Assembly: GCA_013433145.1 (NCBI GenBank)
Contig: CM024172.1
Coordinates: 8,486,553 to 8,550,552, forward strand
Source of the DNA: Ascaris suum
Taxonomy: Eukaryota > Nematoda > Chromadorea > Rhabditida > Ascarididae
Length of the DNA stretch: 64,000 nt
Reading direction: 5' to 3'
The notes under the pieces are model-generated. The model was not told the DNA's origin. It did not search any database and saw nothing but the letters and a program-made list of their open reading frames with translations. The position numbers and the translations under genes are program-made. Positions 1 through 14,583 of the stretch are shown here, one piece after another (position 1 is the first letter of the stretch; each line of letters starts with the position of its first letter).

Positions 1-3000
1 AAAGCAGCAATCCACTAAATAATAATAAAAAGCCAAAGTCCTCAACGTTTGTGCAACAATTGAGCGTTTTTTTTCCCACTTCAACACAAATACGTGTCGA
101 GGTTGCATCCGTTGTGGAGAAAAGGAAAATGCGGCAAAAAGATTCGTATACGATGCGACGTTAAAGGGCAGCGTAAGAGACACAGTTTGACTTGTCAGAT
201 CTGCCGAAAGGAAAATATTTCTTATGAAACGGAACGAAATGAAAATGATGCACGTCGGAACACTCTGATGGATATCAATGCAATCGCGAGGCCAATTTCG
301 ACCGGTAGTCGTCGAAAACAAACATATACCAACGAACGCGAGTGACCACTGGATGACCATTTGTCGACGATACGTCATTCATTTGCACTCTGCCCTAAGT
401 TCAACGAAAATCCGTTCACCTTTCCGACAGAATATTTAATGATTGCTTTTTTTCGCAACATTCGTTTTGGGCGAAAAAATTTGCGAACTTTATCTTTTCA
501 CTAAGATCTGCATGATTTCTTCTTACATTTGTTGCGTTTATTCAACTGCTACATCAACTGAATACGTGAAAATTTGAGGTTTGAGAAACGGTTTTCGAAA
601 CAGAGACAGAACAGTAGACGTCTCCTAGCTGAACATAGCCCATTTCGAAATTAGAAGCCTCTGAAAATATCAACACCACTCTGATTGAACAGTCGGTCAA
701 TGGCATATCAGTGATTTCGAACGAACAATGCAGATCGCATGTAAACACTTCCCGAAGGATAACAGGATGCAAGTAATGCAGTCAATAGAGCATTCAAGAT
801 TTAGAAATCATAGCAGGAGGCATACATGAGCTTATGAGCCAAATTGAGGAGGACAAGGTTGGGAAATTTCCAAATCTGCAACAAAACCTCCAAACTTTTT
901 GTTCACCATCTAATTTCAAATCGTGCTTCTAAAATTGCTGACGATGTATGCATTCAGCATCGTGCCATGAAAAACGGCAAATTTTTGCTTAAAAATTTCC
1001 ATTTCCGTCACAATCAAAGATGCCAATAGCTGAACTTCGTAAGTGGCGCCAAGAAATAATGAATGCAGCGAGCGATAAAAATCCCAAATGAAAAGAACGA
1101 CGCTTCAACGAATCATGAACGATGCAAAATGCGGCGATCGAAAAAAATAACGAATGCGCTCATAGATTTTGCAAAGAAAGTTTTTTCGCGTAGTACGAGG
1201 GGTAACATCGCATGATAGTAACGCAACTGATTGAAAAAAATATCCCTTTGCGGCTCACATTTGTGGTGTGGAAAAGCGTTATGCGCAAAGAGAGCAAATT
1301 CTCGACTCGTTGACAACGCCTTTTTCGGCAATTTTAAAGAATTAAATGCTTTCAAGATCCCTCTGAGTTATCGAAAACGACTTTTTATTAGTTAGTAATA
1401 ATGAAATCCGGATGCACTCTCGTTAAATCAGTGGAATGTGTAAAGCTGTCTGTAAGCATTGCCGAGAGATCCACGAAAAGACAAAGCAAATAGTATCTTA
1501 AAGCGCGGTAGCTTTTCGCATTTCACACAAAGATGAATGTGATGAACATTAGAAATAATGCTAGCAGAAATTTGCGTATTAGAAAGAATGCAGCAAGTGA
1601 AGCAACCAGCGTAAGAATCACTTCTGCAGCTCCACTTATAACATCAGTTGTTTCGCAAACTCTAAACGAATAAAACACACTAAAGCGTATAGACTTTAAA
1701 TGATCTGACTGCATATATGAATCGCATATAAATATTGCCTTCCTTAAGTGGAACAAATAAAGTTAATTCGTTCTCATAAATTGGTCGCCGCAGAATTCGC
1801 TAAAAGTAAAATAAAAATTCTCCTTTCTGACACAATCAATCCTCAAATATGGTTCCATCGCCATCATCTATCCGTGTCAATTATTGCGCACTTTTAAATG
1901 ACCGCAGCTCTACTGAAAGCTGATCGACGAACCTGAAATTTCTTGGGGATTGTCCTCGGCTGCAGATTAAACTCAAAAAATATTGCGATTCCCAAGTTCG
2001 GGCTAGCGGACAGACCGATATTCAAAATGAATGTATAGGCACAAACACAGTGTAGTCGTAATGAGCTAATATGCAAATTAGCAAAGCATATTAAATTCTA
2101 AGAAATGATACAAAAGTTTTTAGCAAAACAGCTAAATATGCAAAAAACTGCTCGAACCCCCTCCCTTCTCTAAAAATAGTCACTGGTCTGCAGCATTCAC
2201 AAATTTCAACTAACGATGAAGAGTGCAAAGACGCCTGTATGATATGCATTTCGCGCTTCACATCACCACGCCAAATGGTCGCTCAAATTCAACGAAAAAA
2301 GACAAAATATCCGATAATGCGCTTTCCTGCTGACTATACGACACCTGTAGCATAAATTTCGACTGGCAGTTTTGAAGCACCATGAAGTTTCAACACTGAA
2401 TAATAAAGACAACCGATCGCAACTATAGCAGTTATAATGATGTGCAATACGCTAGAAATTTTCTTCTTGCAGCTTTCATGAGCCAGGAGTTTAATGACCG
2501 AGTAGGTACGCTGACATGCGGACTCCGCACACACAGTCAACAGAAGCATGTACACATAAACACACGTATTCACACACCATATATCACGCCGATAAAATGT
2601 GTCATCGCATAAAATTGCAAAAGCTCACAAAAAAGCGTATTTTCAAGTTGTGATTTACCATTGAAGTATTTCGTGACACTTATTCTCAGTGAAATGCGGT
2701 TTCCTATCGACTTTATATCTTCTACTTCATTCCGTAAACAAGAAAACACCTTTTGATGACCAGTGAAAATATTGTTAGCAGATTTGTATGAGCCCGCCAC
2801 CCACAGCTTTCATTGCGAACGCTGTGCCAGCGAGTCATCGGAAGCAATTAAATCGCCAAAACTTGCCGCTTATGTTCCACTAATTCCAGTGTGGACGTCA
2901 TCCAACGTTTTCATTGGTCCTCAAAAAATGTTTATCTCTCCAGTTTGAGTGAGAGTAGAAGTTGGTTCAGTATAAGATGCCAACAAAAAAAACGTTGTGA

Positions 3001-6000
3001 AAGGTTACAAAGAACGACTGACGAGCTCAACTAACGCAAACTCATCTTTCTTTATTGCGTTGCATGAAAATTGAAGGCAATAAACGGGGCGCGCTGAAAG
3101 ATGTCAAAAAATGTAGCCAAATGTCATCGTCCTAGAATTGCTTCAGCACTTGTTCCCACTGAATTTTCCAATAAGAGACTACACGAATTGCTCGTAGCAA
3201 TTACCTTTCTCTTTCATATGTTAACTGTCTATATTTCTGCCTGTTTAATTCATTTGCTTTCTTCTTCTGCATTTACGCAATTCTGCAATGATATTCTCAG
3301 CAACGATTAACATACTCGTATTTCTATCATTCGTTGGCAGAAATTTTATTTGCTTTTCTTCTCCATTATTGAATAGCCCCCATCGAGGTGTGAATGAACA
3401 ATCAGGAAAAAATGCTGCAGCAAAAGCTATAAGCGATGAAATATAATAGAGAAGTAAATGAAGGAAGGATAAACGGGATGAATGGAAGAATGGAACTCAA
3501 ATAGAGTGAGGAAACAAAAGATATTAAGTAAGCAAATCAGCTAATTAATATTGGAAAGCTCTGGCGTAACGAAAGGAAAAAAATATAAATCCACTCAATA
3601 GTGAGTACGACATCATAGATGAGAGTTAAATTTCACTTCCAGATCCTGCTATCATTGCAACCCCTATTCATAGCGAAAACCTGCAATAAGGGAACGCTTT
3701 AAAAGGAGTCTTTCCGGAGTCTTTGTACGATACGACAAAATGGAATCATCAAATGAAAGCAACAAAAGAGGTGGCCGGTTGATTCAAAAGTGAGAAAAAA
3801 AATGCGAATGCAAAGAGAGTATGTATTTCGAAGAAATTTTGGGGGAAAAAAAGGATGCAAGAGATAAGCGAAAAACGAGAGAGCATCACGCAAAAATATT
3901 ATTGCTTCAGTGGACATTGTCGTTTTATCTACATGTATTCCTAAGCGTAATGTTTTCTTACTCTCTGTCTGTATTTGATCATGGTCAAGCACGCTATTTC
4001 GGCTAGTCAATGCGCTTAACAATGAGCCGATGTGTGTGTGGGAGGGATGTATTCGTGCTAGGCGGTGATCCTTGCACCGGCTGTCACAAGCCCAAATAAC
4101 AACAACAAATCTGAATTTTTTTCGAATATTTTCGTTCACCATTGCTTCACTTTGCACAATAATCGCAACTGTTATTAATATAGCTGCAAGTGACCCCAAG
4201 AGACCATTTTATAGGACTCTCAAGTTTATCGACGCGATCTTTAAGGAAATACAAGAACGCAAACATCGGGGAGTTTTACTGTTAGAGGGCAACAAAATGA
4301 TTGTCTCGAGAAAACTGAAAACTACCAAGAGGCAGGAAAAACGAAGATATGGGGAGGTTAACTGAAGAGAAAATATAACTTCTTTTGTAAGGAATGAAAA
4401 AATGACGGGAAGGAAAAGGAGTCAAGAAACGAATGAGAAAAAAAAATGAAAGTTGGGGTGGCAAATGTGCTGTGATGTAATGAATAAAAACAATACATAC
4501 TACAATATTTATAGTGCTTTTTTTCAATCTTAGTGATCTGTGGCATCCTTCAGTCTGTATCGTAATTTTTTTTGCCCTATTTTCCGACATCAAGCCGAAA
4601 TCACTTTCTGAGGTGTGCATATAGTATGAAAATACCAAAATGTTTGGCATTAAAATGTAAAGGTCCTACATAAGGAGTATCATCGAGGCAACCCGAGTCC
4701 ACCAATAATATTCTCCACGTTGCTTGTTTTAGCTGTAAGAATTCACTACGGTAGGACAGTTACATACCTGCATGATATGCGCTCTCTTATTGGCGCTCAC
4801 TAGCGATATTCATCTGTTAGGCAGTTAAGCGAGTTGCCATTCTACAGAATTATTTTCCGTCTCCCTCTTGAATAAAATTATAAGCGAGTTTCTTATTTAT
4901 AAATATGTGCATTGAATGTCATCAGTGAGCCGCTCCCTCATCAAATGCTGCTGCCCTCCTCTTCATCTTGAATTTTGTCACCTCCTTGTTCATCTCAAGA
5001 CAATGAAAATAAAGAAAGAACCACTAGTAGAGGAATTTCCCACAAGAAGAGGTCTATGAAAATATCAATGAAATTTCAAGCTTCCGTTCCTTTTTCACCG
5101 TCTGTCTATGCAAGTGTAACATATCCTATGAACAATTTCTCACATGACTACTAGTAAAACGTAAAGTTTTTTATCTTTGCCACCAATGCAGCCAAGACTA
5201 TCCAACCCTCTCCCTCCCTCTCTCCCCAACTGAGCAATTCGATGAACTCTTTGCGCAAATGGACGGCAAATTTCTAACTGCATCGAAAATAAAATATAGT
5301 AACGTGAACAAACGAATTCTACATCTCTATTCTTTCGTTTTCTTAGGAAAGTTATTAAGGTAAAGAAAAATGAGCAGCTGAGTTTCTTAAAAAGTAAATA
5401 AAAAATTAAGTTCAATTTATCAAAAGAGATTGATAAGTAACGAGACGACAGTCGACGTTTGAAGTAATAAAGAACGCTGAACTTCTGTTTCAATTGATAC
5501 GTTAAATGAGGTGTTCGAGAAAGATGTGAGAAAGGAAAACACTCGTAAATCAACACAAAAGTTTTTTCACTGGAATTTCAGTGGGATGAATCTGAAAAAT
5601 TTGTTATTTTTGGCGAATTCATTCCCACTAATTATCCTGAGTGGGATGCATACAAAATTCTCCTTTTCTTACTTAGTAAATAAAATCGTCGTTTTTTATC
5701 TACTCTTGACGCTTTTGTTTACTTTTTTAAACCAATAAAGACGACACTCGTTGAGAAGATAAAATCCACCCTAAGTGCGATAAATTCTCATTGTGCGACA
5801 ACCGGAAGACAGGCGATGATTGTGAATTGACTACTTTTGGCGACGTAAAATTTCTCACTTATATCGTATTATCTTTCTAATAAAGCATAAAACTCAGTTG
5901 AGCTCAATAATTAATATTAGATGCAAATGACTACCCAACTTTTCAGCACCATTTTTTTCTTTTCGCAAAAAGCTGTAATGCTCCGCTCTTCCACCTAATG

Positions 6001-9000
6001 GAATCAAAACTTTCCCAGTCTAGCAGCTATGCTTTATCTACGCATAATAGTTGCGACTTTAACCTTCATCATGGTTTCCAAGTTAGATAGGAAGCACAAG
6101 TGGATAACTCCTTCCCCCCATCCTCCCCTCCTTCCGACTATCCTTTCATCCTTCCCTGTCAGGTGATAAACAAACACTTTAAAAAATCGAAAATCTTCTG
6201 CAAGGTGGAAGGGGATTAAAAACTTTTAAAATCAGCGGAACGATACAGATTTCTTTCCTCCTTTTTTTCAAACAACTCAACGCACAATTTGTAAGCGACC
6301 GAGAAAATAACGGATCCCAACATCGTTATAACTCAAACTCTGGCTCCACTAATCAAAGGATGACATCGTAAACATATCGAAAATTGTGGACAAAAAAGTA
6401 AGTCCCAGCGTTCTCGAAAGGTAGGAATACTTGTGTTTAGCTAGAAATGGAACTTAGGTTGGAAAAGAGCAGCAGAAGGAGAAATAGAAGGGGCAAGGAG
6501 AGAGGAAGGGACGGGGATGAAAAGAGAGAGGATAGGGATTTATTGGACATCCTGACTTTAGGCACAAGTTCAACATTAATAAATTTTATGATGAGTGGCA
6601 TCATCCTCACTAGTGAAATATTCGAATATCGTTCCGAAACAGTTCAAAACCAACCTCGTTCAGTTTATCGTCGAATGTTTCGGCTATGCAGATGACCGCT
6701 CGGAATAGTTACGTCTACGCCGCGTGGCTGCACAATCAAACGCAATATGGGTAAGCCGTCTTCAACATCCTCTGCAAATATACCACGTATACAAACCACA
6801 ACAATTCATACAAAATGGTGTTGTGCAACGTATATAGTGATTGGCATAACTAAAGCAAACAGATACATATATCCGTTACGACCTTGTATCACACACCATT
6901 ATGAGTATTTCAGTTACTGCTTTTTTCAAATATTGTTATCCTCTTCCGCTGGGTCTCAATTTCTTCATCGCTCAGTTTGACTCTGCAAAAAGAGACAAAA
7001 CGAGTTTGCATCGGATAGTAATTCTTTATGCCTTTACCTTCGATTGATTACATATCGACGCGACCTTTTCAACTATTCGATAAATTTCCTGATATTCTAT
7101 TTCACATTATCGGAAACTCAAAATTATATAGAAATTCGGGTTTCTCATAAATTTTCAAAAAAGCCAAAGACATCAAAAGCATATGAGCACAAAGAAGAGC
7201 TGACAAGCGCAAACTTTTCTGTACCTATTAAAACAAGACTTGATAATAATCAAAGCGACGATGTTTTAAAATTTAAAAACAGTTGAGATGCGCATTTGAT
7301 ATATCAATAAGAATAGGAGAAGAAAGCACCAAATCAGTACCAAATGTAAAATACCTTCTTGCCATAAACCTCAAGCGTAGTGATGTTACAACATAAGAAC
7401 ATACTGTCTACACAAAAAAGCTGATCGTCCCTATAAATTGGCACCGAGAAAACTGCTTTTCGTCTGCATCCTACTGGCTTTCGGAATGCGAATATGAAGT
7501 CAATACCCTAAATGACAAAAAATGTGAGCGATCAAATCAAGAAAATTAATAGGAAATTGATTTATGCATTAAATTTTATCACCATAGGTTTGCGAGCTGG
7601 AAATGTCCAGCAGACAACAATAGCCATACACACATTTGCATATCCACATAAATGAGTGCCGCCCACATCATTTAGACTCATCACATATGCGCATATAAAA
7701 ACGAGTAGAAAATGTATAAAAAGGGAGTACTCTGTTGAACTGTCGTTTTGAAACAACTATTAACCAACTCGCTTTGAACACTGTTGGTTTTTTTAACTGT
7801 GAGGCATAAGTTGACAAAATCATCGCGATGAGATTCGACTCCATTCCTCCCATCTCCCAATCCCACCTCTCCCCTACCTTCCTTGCTCTACCTCTCAGTT
7901 TTAATGAAGTTTTAAAAAATTTGTTGCTTCGCGCATATGATGTAGAACAGCAATCGTATTTCATTCTAAACAATAAAGCATACTTTGCTTTGTTCCGAAA
8001 ATTTCAGTTTTTCTCAACCTCCTACGTCCTCAGATCCTTGTCATTAGAATGGGCCAATTATCCAACTCTATGAGAAATGGCAGTCCATGATATACTTAAA
8101 AATGAAATGAAGCTTTATTCAATTTCCTTTGATAATGGGCGGAAGGCACTAGCGAAATCGGTTGAATTACTCAAAGATAGAATTTTCTCACCGTGAAGTG
8201 CAATAACAAGGATGCTTTAAAATCCTTTCAAGACTTGGGCGGCGTTCGTATTTGGCAAATGCGCATTTAATGCGAATGAGTTTTATGTCTTAGAAATCTC
8301 GCTAGACATACCAACAAAACTGAAATATAAAAACCTTTACTTACAAACATCTCCGAGTGTTGTAAGAAAAACTGTAGAAAAACTGCATGCAGTATACAGG
8401 CATTCGCACTTGTGAGTTTCCTATCGAAATATTACGTTCAGGAAGGAAAATTTTATTTGCTTAAGCATAATAGTCCACTGCTGAGATGATTTCAACAAAA
8501 TCAAATGATCAATGAAATCGCGCTATCAACTAAAGCACTGAATGCACACACGAGGCACATTGATGTGGCAGGTTCAGAATCGGATTGCTGACGCACAGAT
8601 GATTTAAATATTCAAAAAAATTTCCGCTGAACACCTCGTGAATAAATTCCTATTATAACAGCACTCGGATTATAATGATTTTTCGTACGATGACCACTAT
8701 GGGACAAATGAGTGAAGTGAATTCAGATCTGTTCTAATAAAAGTCGATGAGTTTCCTCAACGTTGGCGGTATTTCCAGCAATTATTCAAAAACATATTAA
8801 CGCTACTTAGTTTCGCAATCGAGTTGACTGTTTTGATTAATTTTAAATAAACTCTTAGTGAAGAATTTTAATTTTAAATTATAATTCAAATTAATTTCAT
8901 TAGAGCAAATTCAAATACGAGATAAATTTACATGAATAAACAAATGAATTTCCCGCATAAACATGCACTAAATCGATGGCCTTCAGATGAAGATGGTTGG

Positions 9001-10270
9001 ATTGATGAACGATCGAACGATCAGATGAATGCTAATTAATTATGCAAATTTGCTGCAAGCAAGCACATAGAAACGAGTTGATTATGGAGGCGATCTGAGA
9101 AGGACAGTATTAATTTTTATTTTGAGCAGCGTAAAACGATCGAATAACGAAGCGAAATGGAAAGATCACGATTATATAGAGTCATTTCCATAAGAGAGGA
9201 TGGTGTGAAGAAGAGGGTGAAATGTGTTATTCTTCACGTCATTTGAAGTTTCCTGGTAATTACGTGGCATAACCCACACACAATGGAGTTTGCCGAAAAT
9301 TCCAAATTAAAATGCTTGTTGAAGATTATGACGACAGGAACAGTTGTTAAAATAATCCATCGTATTAATACTTTGACGAAAACAGTTCATATGGTCATTT
9401 TTATCATTTATTCAACATTTTAACAACGTCATTGTTTTATTAAAATTCGGGTTCTTTGCCTCATTGCTATGAAATTTTGATGGAACTCTCCAACTTACAC
9501 ATAAACAACATACTGCAAACAGAATTGTTCTTATCAACAATTGGTCAGTACAGAGTGGTAATATATATGCATGTAATAGTTGACTTCGTTGCAGTGTCAA
9601 TTTATACATATGGAGAATGGTGAAAGATTTTCCCTATCAATACAATCCAAACAGATTAACAAAATATACGGAGAAGGGAATGAGGCAAAATTGATGCACA
9701 AATAACTTTACTGGCTGAAAATAGTCGACGGAGGTGATTTCAGGCGAGTGTTTACGGCAGCTGCAGGCAGTATGCACTGAAATGCCATCGGCAATCCCAG
9801 CACATCTCTTCATCCTTTTTTTTTCTGTTGGCTCTCAGTGTGCATCCGTGGCGACTGACGACAATCGACCACGCCGAACTTGACAACCGACTTTGCGCGA
9901 ATACGATGAGCCATATCTGAGTGCATGAAGGGAACACATATAATAGTGAGAAGTAGACAGTGTGGGCAGCATGAATGGACAGAAAAAAAACAACACATCG
10001 AAGCGCTTCGCAGGGTTCGCGAACGATGGGGTGGTGGTGAATGTGAAAGAAAACAATAGAAAGTGAAGGGACACCGTGGAACGCGAGCGAAAACACAGAA
10101 GTGACCAATCCAGAATTTATACCGCCGCGATGCTCTTGTTTTGTTGTTGCCCCACGGACGGACGCTGCTCTGTCCCGTCACAACTGTCAAACGACGTCCG
10201 CTGTCACTCTCTCTCCCTCAAATATACACAAAATTTTTCGTTGCTGACACCCGTCGAAGCGCCTCCTTTC
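1..10270. other. Gene-poor tract, no supported gene
   Basis: AT-rich sequence in which I could support no gene. Open frames here are short and of the number expected by chance at this base composition; the longest (minus strand, about 3.7-4.2 kb) begins with TTG rather than ATG. One weak candidate exon lies at about 92-172 on the plus strand: it has a Cys-x-x-Cys-x-x-Cys cluster and ends at a GTAAGA donor, but no convincing acceptor precedes it. A second weak candidate is on the minus strand near 9.7-9.8 kb (acceptor ATTTCAG, donor GTAAAG). Confidence 0.5.
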
Positions 10271-10271
10271 A

Positions 10272-10405
10272 CTGATTTCTTTGTTTCTGTCATTAAATTT
10301 TCACATTCTACACCTGTTTTCTTTGTTTCTCTCACGAAACTTTTGTATTATCTTTCAGATTTCTTTTTGTTTCTCTCATCAAATTTTCACATTATCATCA
10401 TTTGC
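10272..10405. repeat. Short imperfect tandem repeat, about 43 bp x 3
   Basis: Three consecutive diverged copies of a pyrimidine-rich unit. Each has a TTTCTTTGTTTCT-like head followed by CTCATCAAATTTTCACATT-like sequence, so the period is about 42-45 bp. Unit boundaries fall near 10316 and 10359. The repeat gives a matching Phe-rich periodicity in one plus frame, which is a by-product and not evidence of a protein. Confidence 0.6.
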
Positions 10406-13400
10406 CCCTGAAGACGTTTTTCCATCAGATCTTTCCTTTGCTTTATGTTACCTTTTTCCTTTTCATAATATTCGAATGATAGCGTAATTGCAACATTGCA
10501 GTAGCGTATTTCCTCAAGTTTCTCTTCTCTAAACCTCGAAATTTTTCTTTTATATGATTGCTTCTCTTGAAAATCTCGCCACTGTTTCCTAGTTTTTTCT
10601 TTGAGTTTACACTTCCCGTCGTCTTTTGTTTCATCGTCACTTTCATCTTCCTTATGTTCTTTGAAAAAACACATCGGATCGTTTTGACCTTTTCATTATC
10701 CTCTTTTCATTTTCGCCCGCAAAATTAAACTTCCAAATTCTTTTCACTCAATGCGTGCCATGCAATCATCATTTTTTTAAACGACACAACGATTTCCTTT
10801 TTGCACACTTTTTCAAAAACGATAGACGATAATTTTATTTAGTACGTATTTTCCATTACCACAATATTAGAGTATCAATATATCCAAGTACCAGTTCAAG
10901 TATCACAGTGCTAAATGCAAATACGAGCGTGAGATAAAACTGTTTCGTTTGAATGAACTTCGAGACCTTTGATTTTTCTTTGTTACTACTGCTGCTATGC
11001 ATCTGAAAAGATGCAGCGTCTCTGAATGAAAGCCTGCATAGTGAAATTAATTTCGAATGGAAATTATTATTGCACAATGGATTGTTACGATATTTCGAGC
11101 TTGTCCTGCCCTCCCTATCCCCTTTCCTCTAGAAAGACATCGATGCATCACAAAAAGAAATCTCTCGGAGCGAAGAAACAACTCACTTAACTGCCATTCA
11201 TTTTTAAAGCAGTGATTTTGAAGTTTTCGATGAAACTTATCTCTTGTTTCTCATAAGATTTTTCCTCTTAAAAAAATCAGAAATAAACCAAGTAGTTAGC
11301 TCCAGAGTGCATAAAAGAAAAAATCAGCAGCTATATAAAGAGGCAACCAACTAGGTATAGTCCCACAAGCTGCAACTTAACTTTTATCGTCAACTATGCC
11401 TTTCAGGTGGTATCAAAAGCAACGGCTTTATTTAAGAGCGGTTCATAATAAACAATAATGTACATTAGTAAAACAGCGTGAGGAACACCACAGGTGTAGT
11501 ATAATGGACAATTGAATGAAGAAATAAAATATAATGAATAAAAGAAAAGGAGCTAAATTAAAGCAGTGGTGATATTACAGGTGAATTTATTTATGTACGT
11601 TTGTAGCATCGTTGCATTTCGCAGTGACCAAAGGTCATTATGAGAGTCTACAATGAGGCGTTCATCAATGAGTGCGAGAGCATCTAAGTGACGTGAAGTG
11701 CACTCGAAGCCGGTTTCCTATGAAAGCACTACGCATATGTGTTTATTTGAAGATGACCGATCCAGCTGGTCGACTGGCACATAGAACAACACAGCCTATA
11801 TGGGCCGTTTGCATCTGCTACGAGGACTTATACAATATAGGTGCGAAAAAAAAACAAAACAGGTGCGAAGAAAGGAGGATGGAGAGAGGTTGCACACCTG
11901 ATGATAAGATTAGAGAGAAGAGAATAATGAAGAACTGAGAGGAGAGGTAGAATGCCGGATAAATGAACACTCATTTGAAGTTGCCAACGGGAGAAAATAT
12001 GTTTGTACGTTTGCGCGCGCGGATATTGTTTGTTAACAGCACACATGGAAATGTGAATGTCACGGTGAGCGAAATGAAGAGCATCTCAGCGCAAAAAAAA
12101 AAGAAATCGGCGGTGGTGCATCGCTGACCTCAGGCATTCGACAACGACGATGTCGTTTTCTCTCTCATCGTAATCCGCCAAACAAAGCAGCATAGAAAAC
12201 GGACAGATTAACATGAAAATCCATTCGCAACTTCGACTCTCCCTTGTCCTTCGCTCCGACCTCCATTTTGCCCCAATCTCCTTTAATGATGATGAAAGGG
12301 CTTCTCATACTTTCGATTCCTCTCTCAATTCACTTTTATCTTCTCTCACATTGCCATCCTCAATACTTGCAAAGAACAATAGTAAAGACAAGTTATCACA
12401 GTCAGTCTCATGGTCGGTGAAGTACCCTCAAGTGGAATATTGAAAAACGAAGAATTCTTTATGACTGAATATCTTACAGATACAGAAAGAATAGAAGAAA
12501 GCAGATCTTATAAAACAGATCAGTATTATCGATATCGCTTTCGCTTTCGATAGAAATTCCCCGCAAATATAACAACCACAGGAATTGTTTATTTTTATTT
12601 ATTTATTTACTTATTTCAACCAACAGAGCATTCATTACGAATAAACGTCTCTTCATAACGCTTCCACTTATCCCAGTTCAATGCTTCTCTGATCCAGTTG
12701 ATTCCTGCGGTCGAAAAGACCACAGAAGCTGATAGCACACTAATTAATACAAGCACCGCACAGTAAACAATTATATAAAATAAAGAAAAAAGGCAACAAT
12801 CGCAAATAAGAAAGCAGTTATTCAATTAACTACCTTCCACACAAAAATCAAGTAAACAGACGATTCAGAAATGAGAACACAGAAACTCACAACGATCAGC
12901 ATTTAATAAACAGTCCTTTCTAAACTCTCAATGCTCATTTTAAACGCTCATTAAAATAATCCTGAATTCTGTTTATTTTTGAGGTTGATAAATATGAGGC
13001 ATTAACCATAAAGAAGATTATAACCCATGGTCACTGAACTGACCCAAATACTTGCCACCAACAACATTGACCAATGACCAAAACATTGTTTTTGTTTGAA
13101 AATATATTCCTTATCCTATCTAAACTGGGAGCTAGTAGACATGACTGTGCACGCATCATTCATGAATTACCCTATATTTTTTCGTTAATCTCCATTATCC
13201 CGTGTTCTAATCGCACTGATTCGTCGACATCGCTTAGCCTTTACTCAAACGCTTACAAAACATTTTAAATGTATCCCTTAAAGAGAAGACTTCATTGTGC
13301 AATCAGCAAAAATATTATTTTCTTCCGAACGGGAAATAGAAAAATTGACAACGTTTCCACTGCTAATTAAAGGTTTCAATTTTTAAAATGCGTTTCGAGC

Positions 13401-14097
13401 TCGAATCATAATTTAATCTTTGAATGAATATAAAACAGTCATCAATTTTTCAACGTTGAAATGAAAAAGACATAATGGCTGACACTCTGAGTGATTAAAA
13501 TATGGCAATATTATTAATTTGAATATGCAAGAACGAGAGGGCGCATAATCTCTAAGGTGTGATCATCTGTCATGGAATCGATTAGTCGGTCACTGTAAGG
13601 GATGAGGCTTGCATGAGAGCAAAAGGATAATTGCGCATCGATGAAGGCAGAAATAAATGTGAATTTGAATGAGAAATATTCTCTTTCGCTCATCGTGCAA
13701 ACAGCAATAATCGTCGACAATCCAACAGCGATTGCAGAAGCTAGCGATTTTGACTTTAAGAAGCGGGTTCCCGTTCGTGAATTAATCTTTTCGAATATTT
13801 TACCATTTAGAAGAATGATACGTTCTGAGTTCCACGTTTATCATTGCCCAATCGGCAGTCTATTAGCTGTAAAAAATTGTTGGCCGCATTCATAAACTAT
13901 AACAGTACGAGCGAGTGAGGCAAAGAAGCATAGACTTTAGAAGAGATGATAAGATTTGCGTGATTAGAAAAAGTTGAAGTCGTCTTAGACGAATAATGAG
14001 GCAAGCTTTTTCCTTAAGATGTTTTTGAATAATCAATGAGTCTAAAATCCACTCTAAAATACTGCAGGAAACCCAACTGGGCACTGATTCAGTTTAA
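10406..14097. other. Gene-poor tract
   Basis: No gene supported. Contains a short TATT-type low-complexity run at about 12591-12618 and AT-rich unique sequence. Confidence 0.5.
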
Positions 14098-14222
14098 CGG
14101 ACGGACAAGCGCACCGTTCGTTTCGTCTACATGGAAGCAGACGAAGCTGAAAATTTCTACAAAAGGAAGGCAGAGACGGATTTTAAAAAAGCACATCGTC
14201 AGGATCAGTATTTAAAGAGTTA
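14098..14222 (+). other. Coding-like scrap (charged peptide), unidentified
   Basis: An open frame starting just after a TAA, with no upstream acceptor, encodes a Lys/Glu/Arg-rich peptide (for example FVYMEADEAENFYKRKAE) and ends in TAG. A second similar frame with an ATG runs from 14799 to 14951 (50 codons, MHRLTANNVDLKATFAKML...), and a third ends at 15410. None can be joined by good splice sites. They may be remnants of a gene or chance frames on an A-rich strand. The family is not recognised. Confidence 0.2.
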
Positions 14223-14440
14223 GTAAAATAAGTGCACTAGCTGATGCTTTGAGTGCACTTTTGCATCTTATGAATGAAACAGGGGCCGCGCTCAAGCAAG
14301 TTATCTCCACAAAATTTCGTGACCGTTGCACACACAAATTATTTCAACAGCAGAAAAAAAGGCAAACAATAACAAGTGTTCGGAGTTCACCACTCTCCTC
14401 CCTTTCCCTGCGGAGACCCCTGCTTTCCTGACCTCCTTCA

Positions 14441-14583
14441 CCCGCGAGGGACCACTGGAGCTCAACCCTCGCGGGGATGAGCTCCCCGCCCCCACGGGCG
14501 TACGATTCATCATTTCACGTGGCGGAGGCCACCGTTCGTGGTCTTTCTCTCGAACGGGGCCCCCTGTACGTGAAATGATGAAT
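14441..14583. repeat. GC-rich fold-back island with nested inverted repeats
   Basis: This short segment is clearly GC-rich in AT-rich surroundings. A perfect 10-bp inverted repeat pairs 14441-14450 (CCCGCGAGGG) with 14466-14475. A perfect 16-bp inverted repeat pairs 14505-14520 (ATTCATCATTTCACGT) with 14568-14583. Inside the latter a 7-bp hairpin pairs 14532-14538 (CCGTTCG) with 14551-14557. It could be a structured RNA, a small fold-back element or an insulator-like DNA structure. No known RNA family was recognised. Confidence 0.6.

Noticed and set aside
3699..4199. Longest open frame in the window (166 codons, minus strand), with a hydrophobic N-terminus
   Set aside because: It starts at TTG rather than ATG, has no recognisable domain, and one frame of this size is near chance expectation for 64 kb at this composition.
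5140..5556. 138-codon minus-strand frame
   Set aside because: Translation is low-complexity Phe/Leu/Arg-rich with no domain, in a region without splice or poly(A) signals that agree with it.
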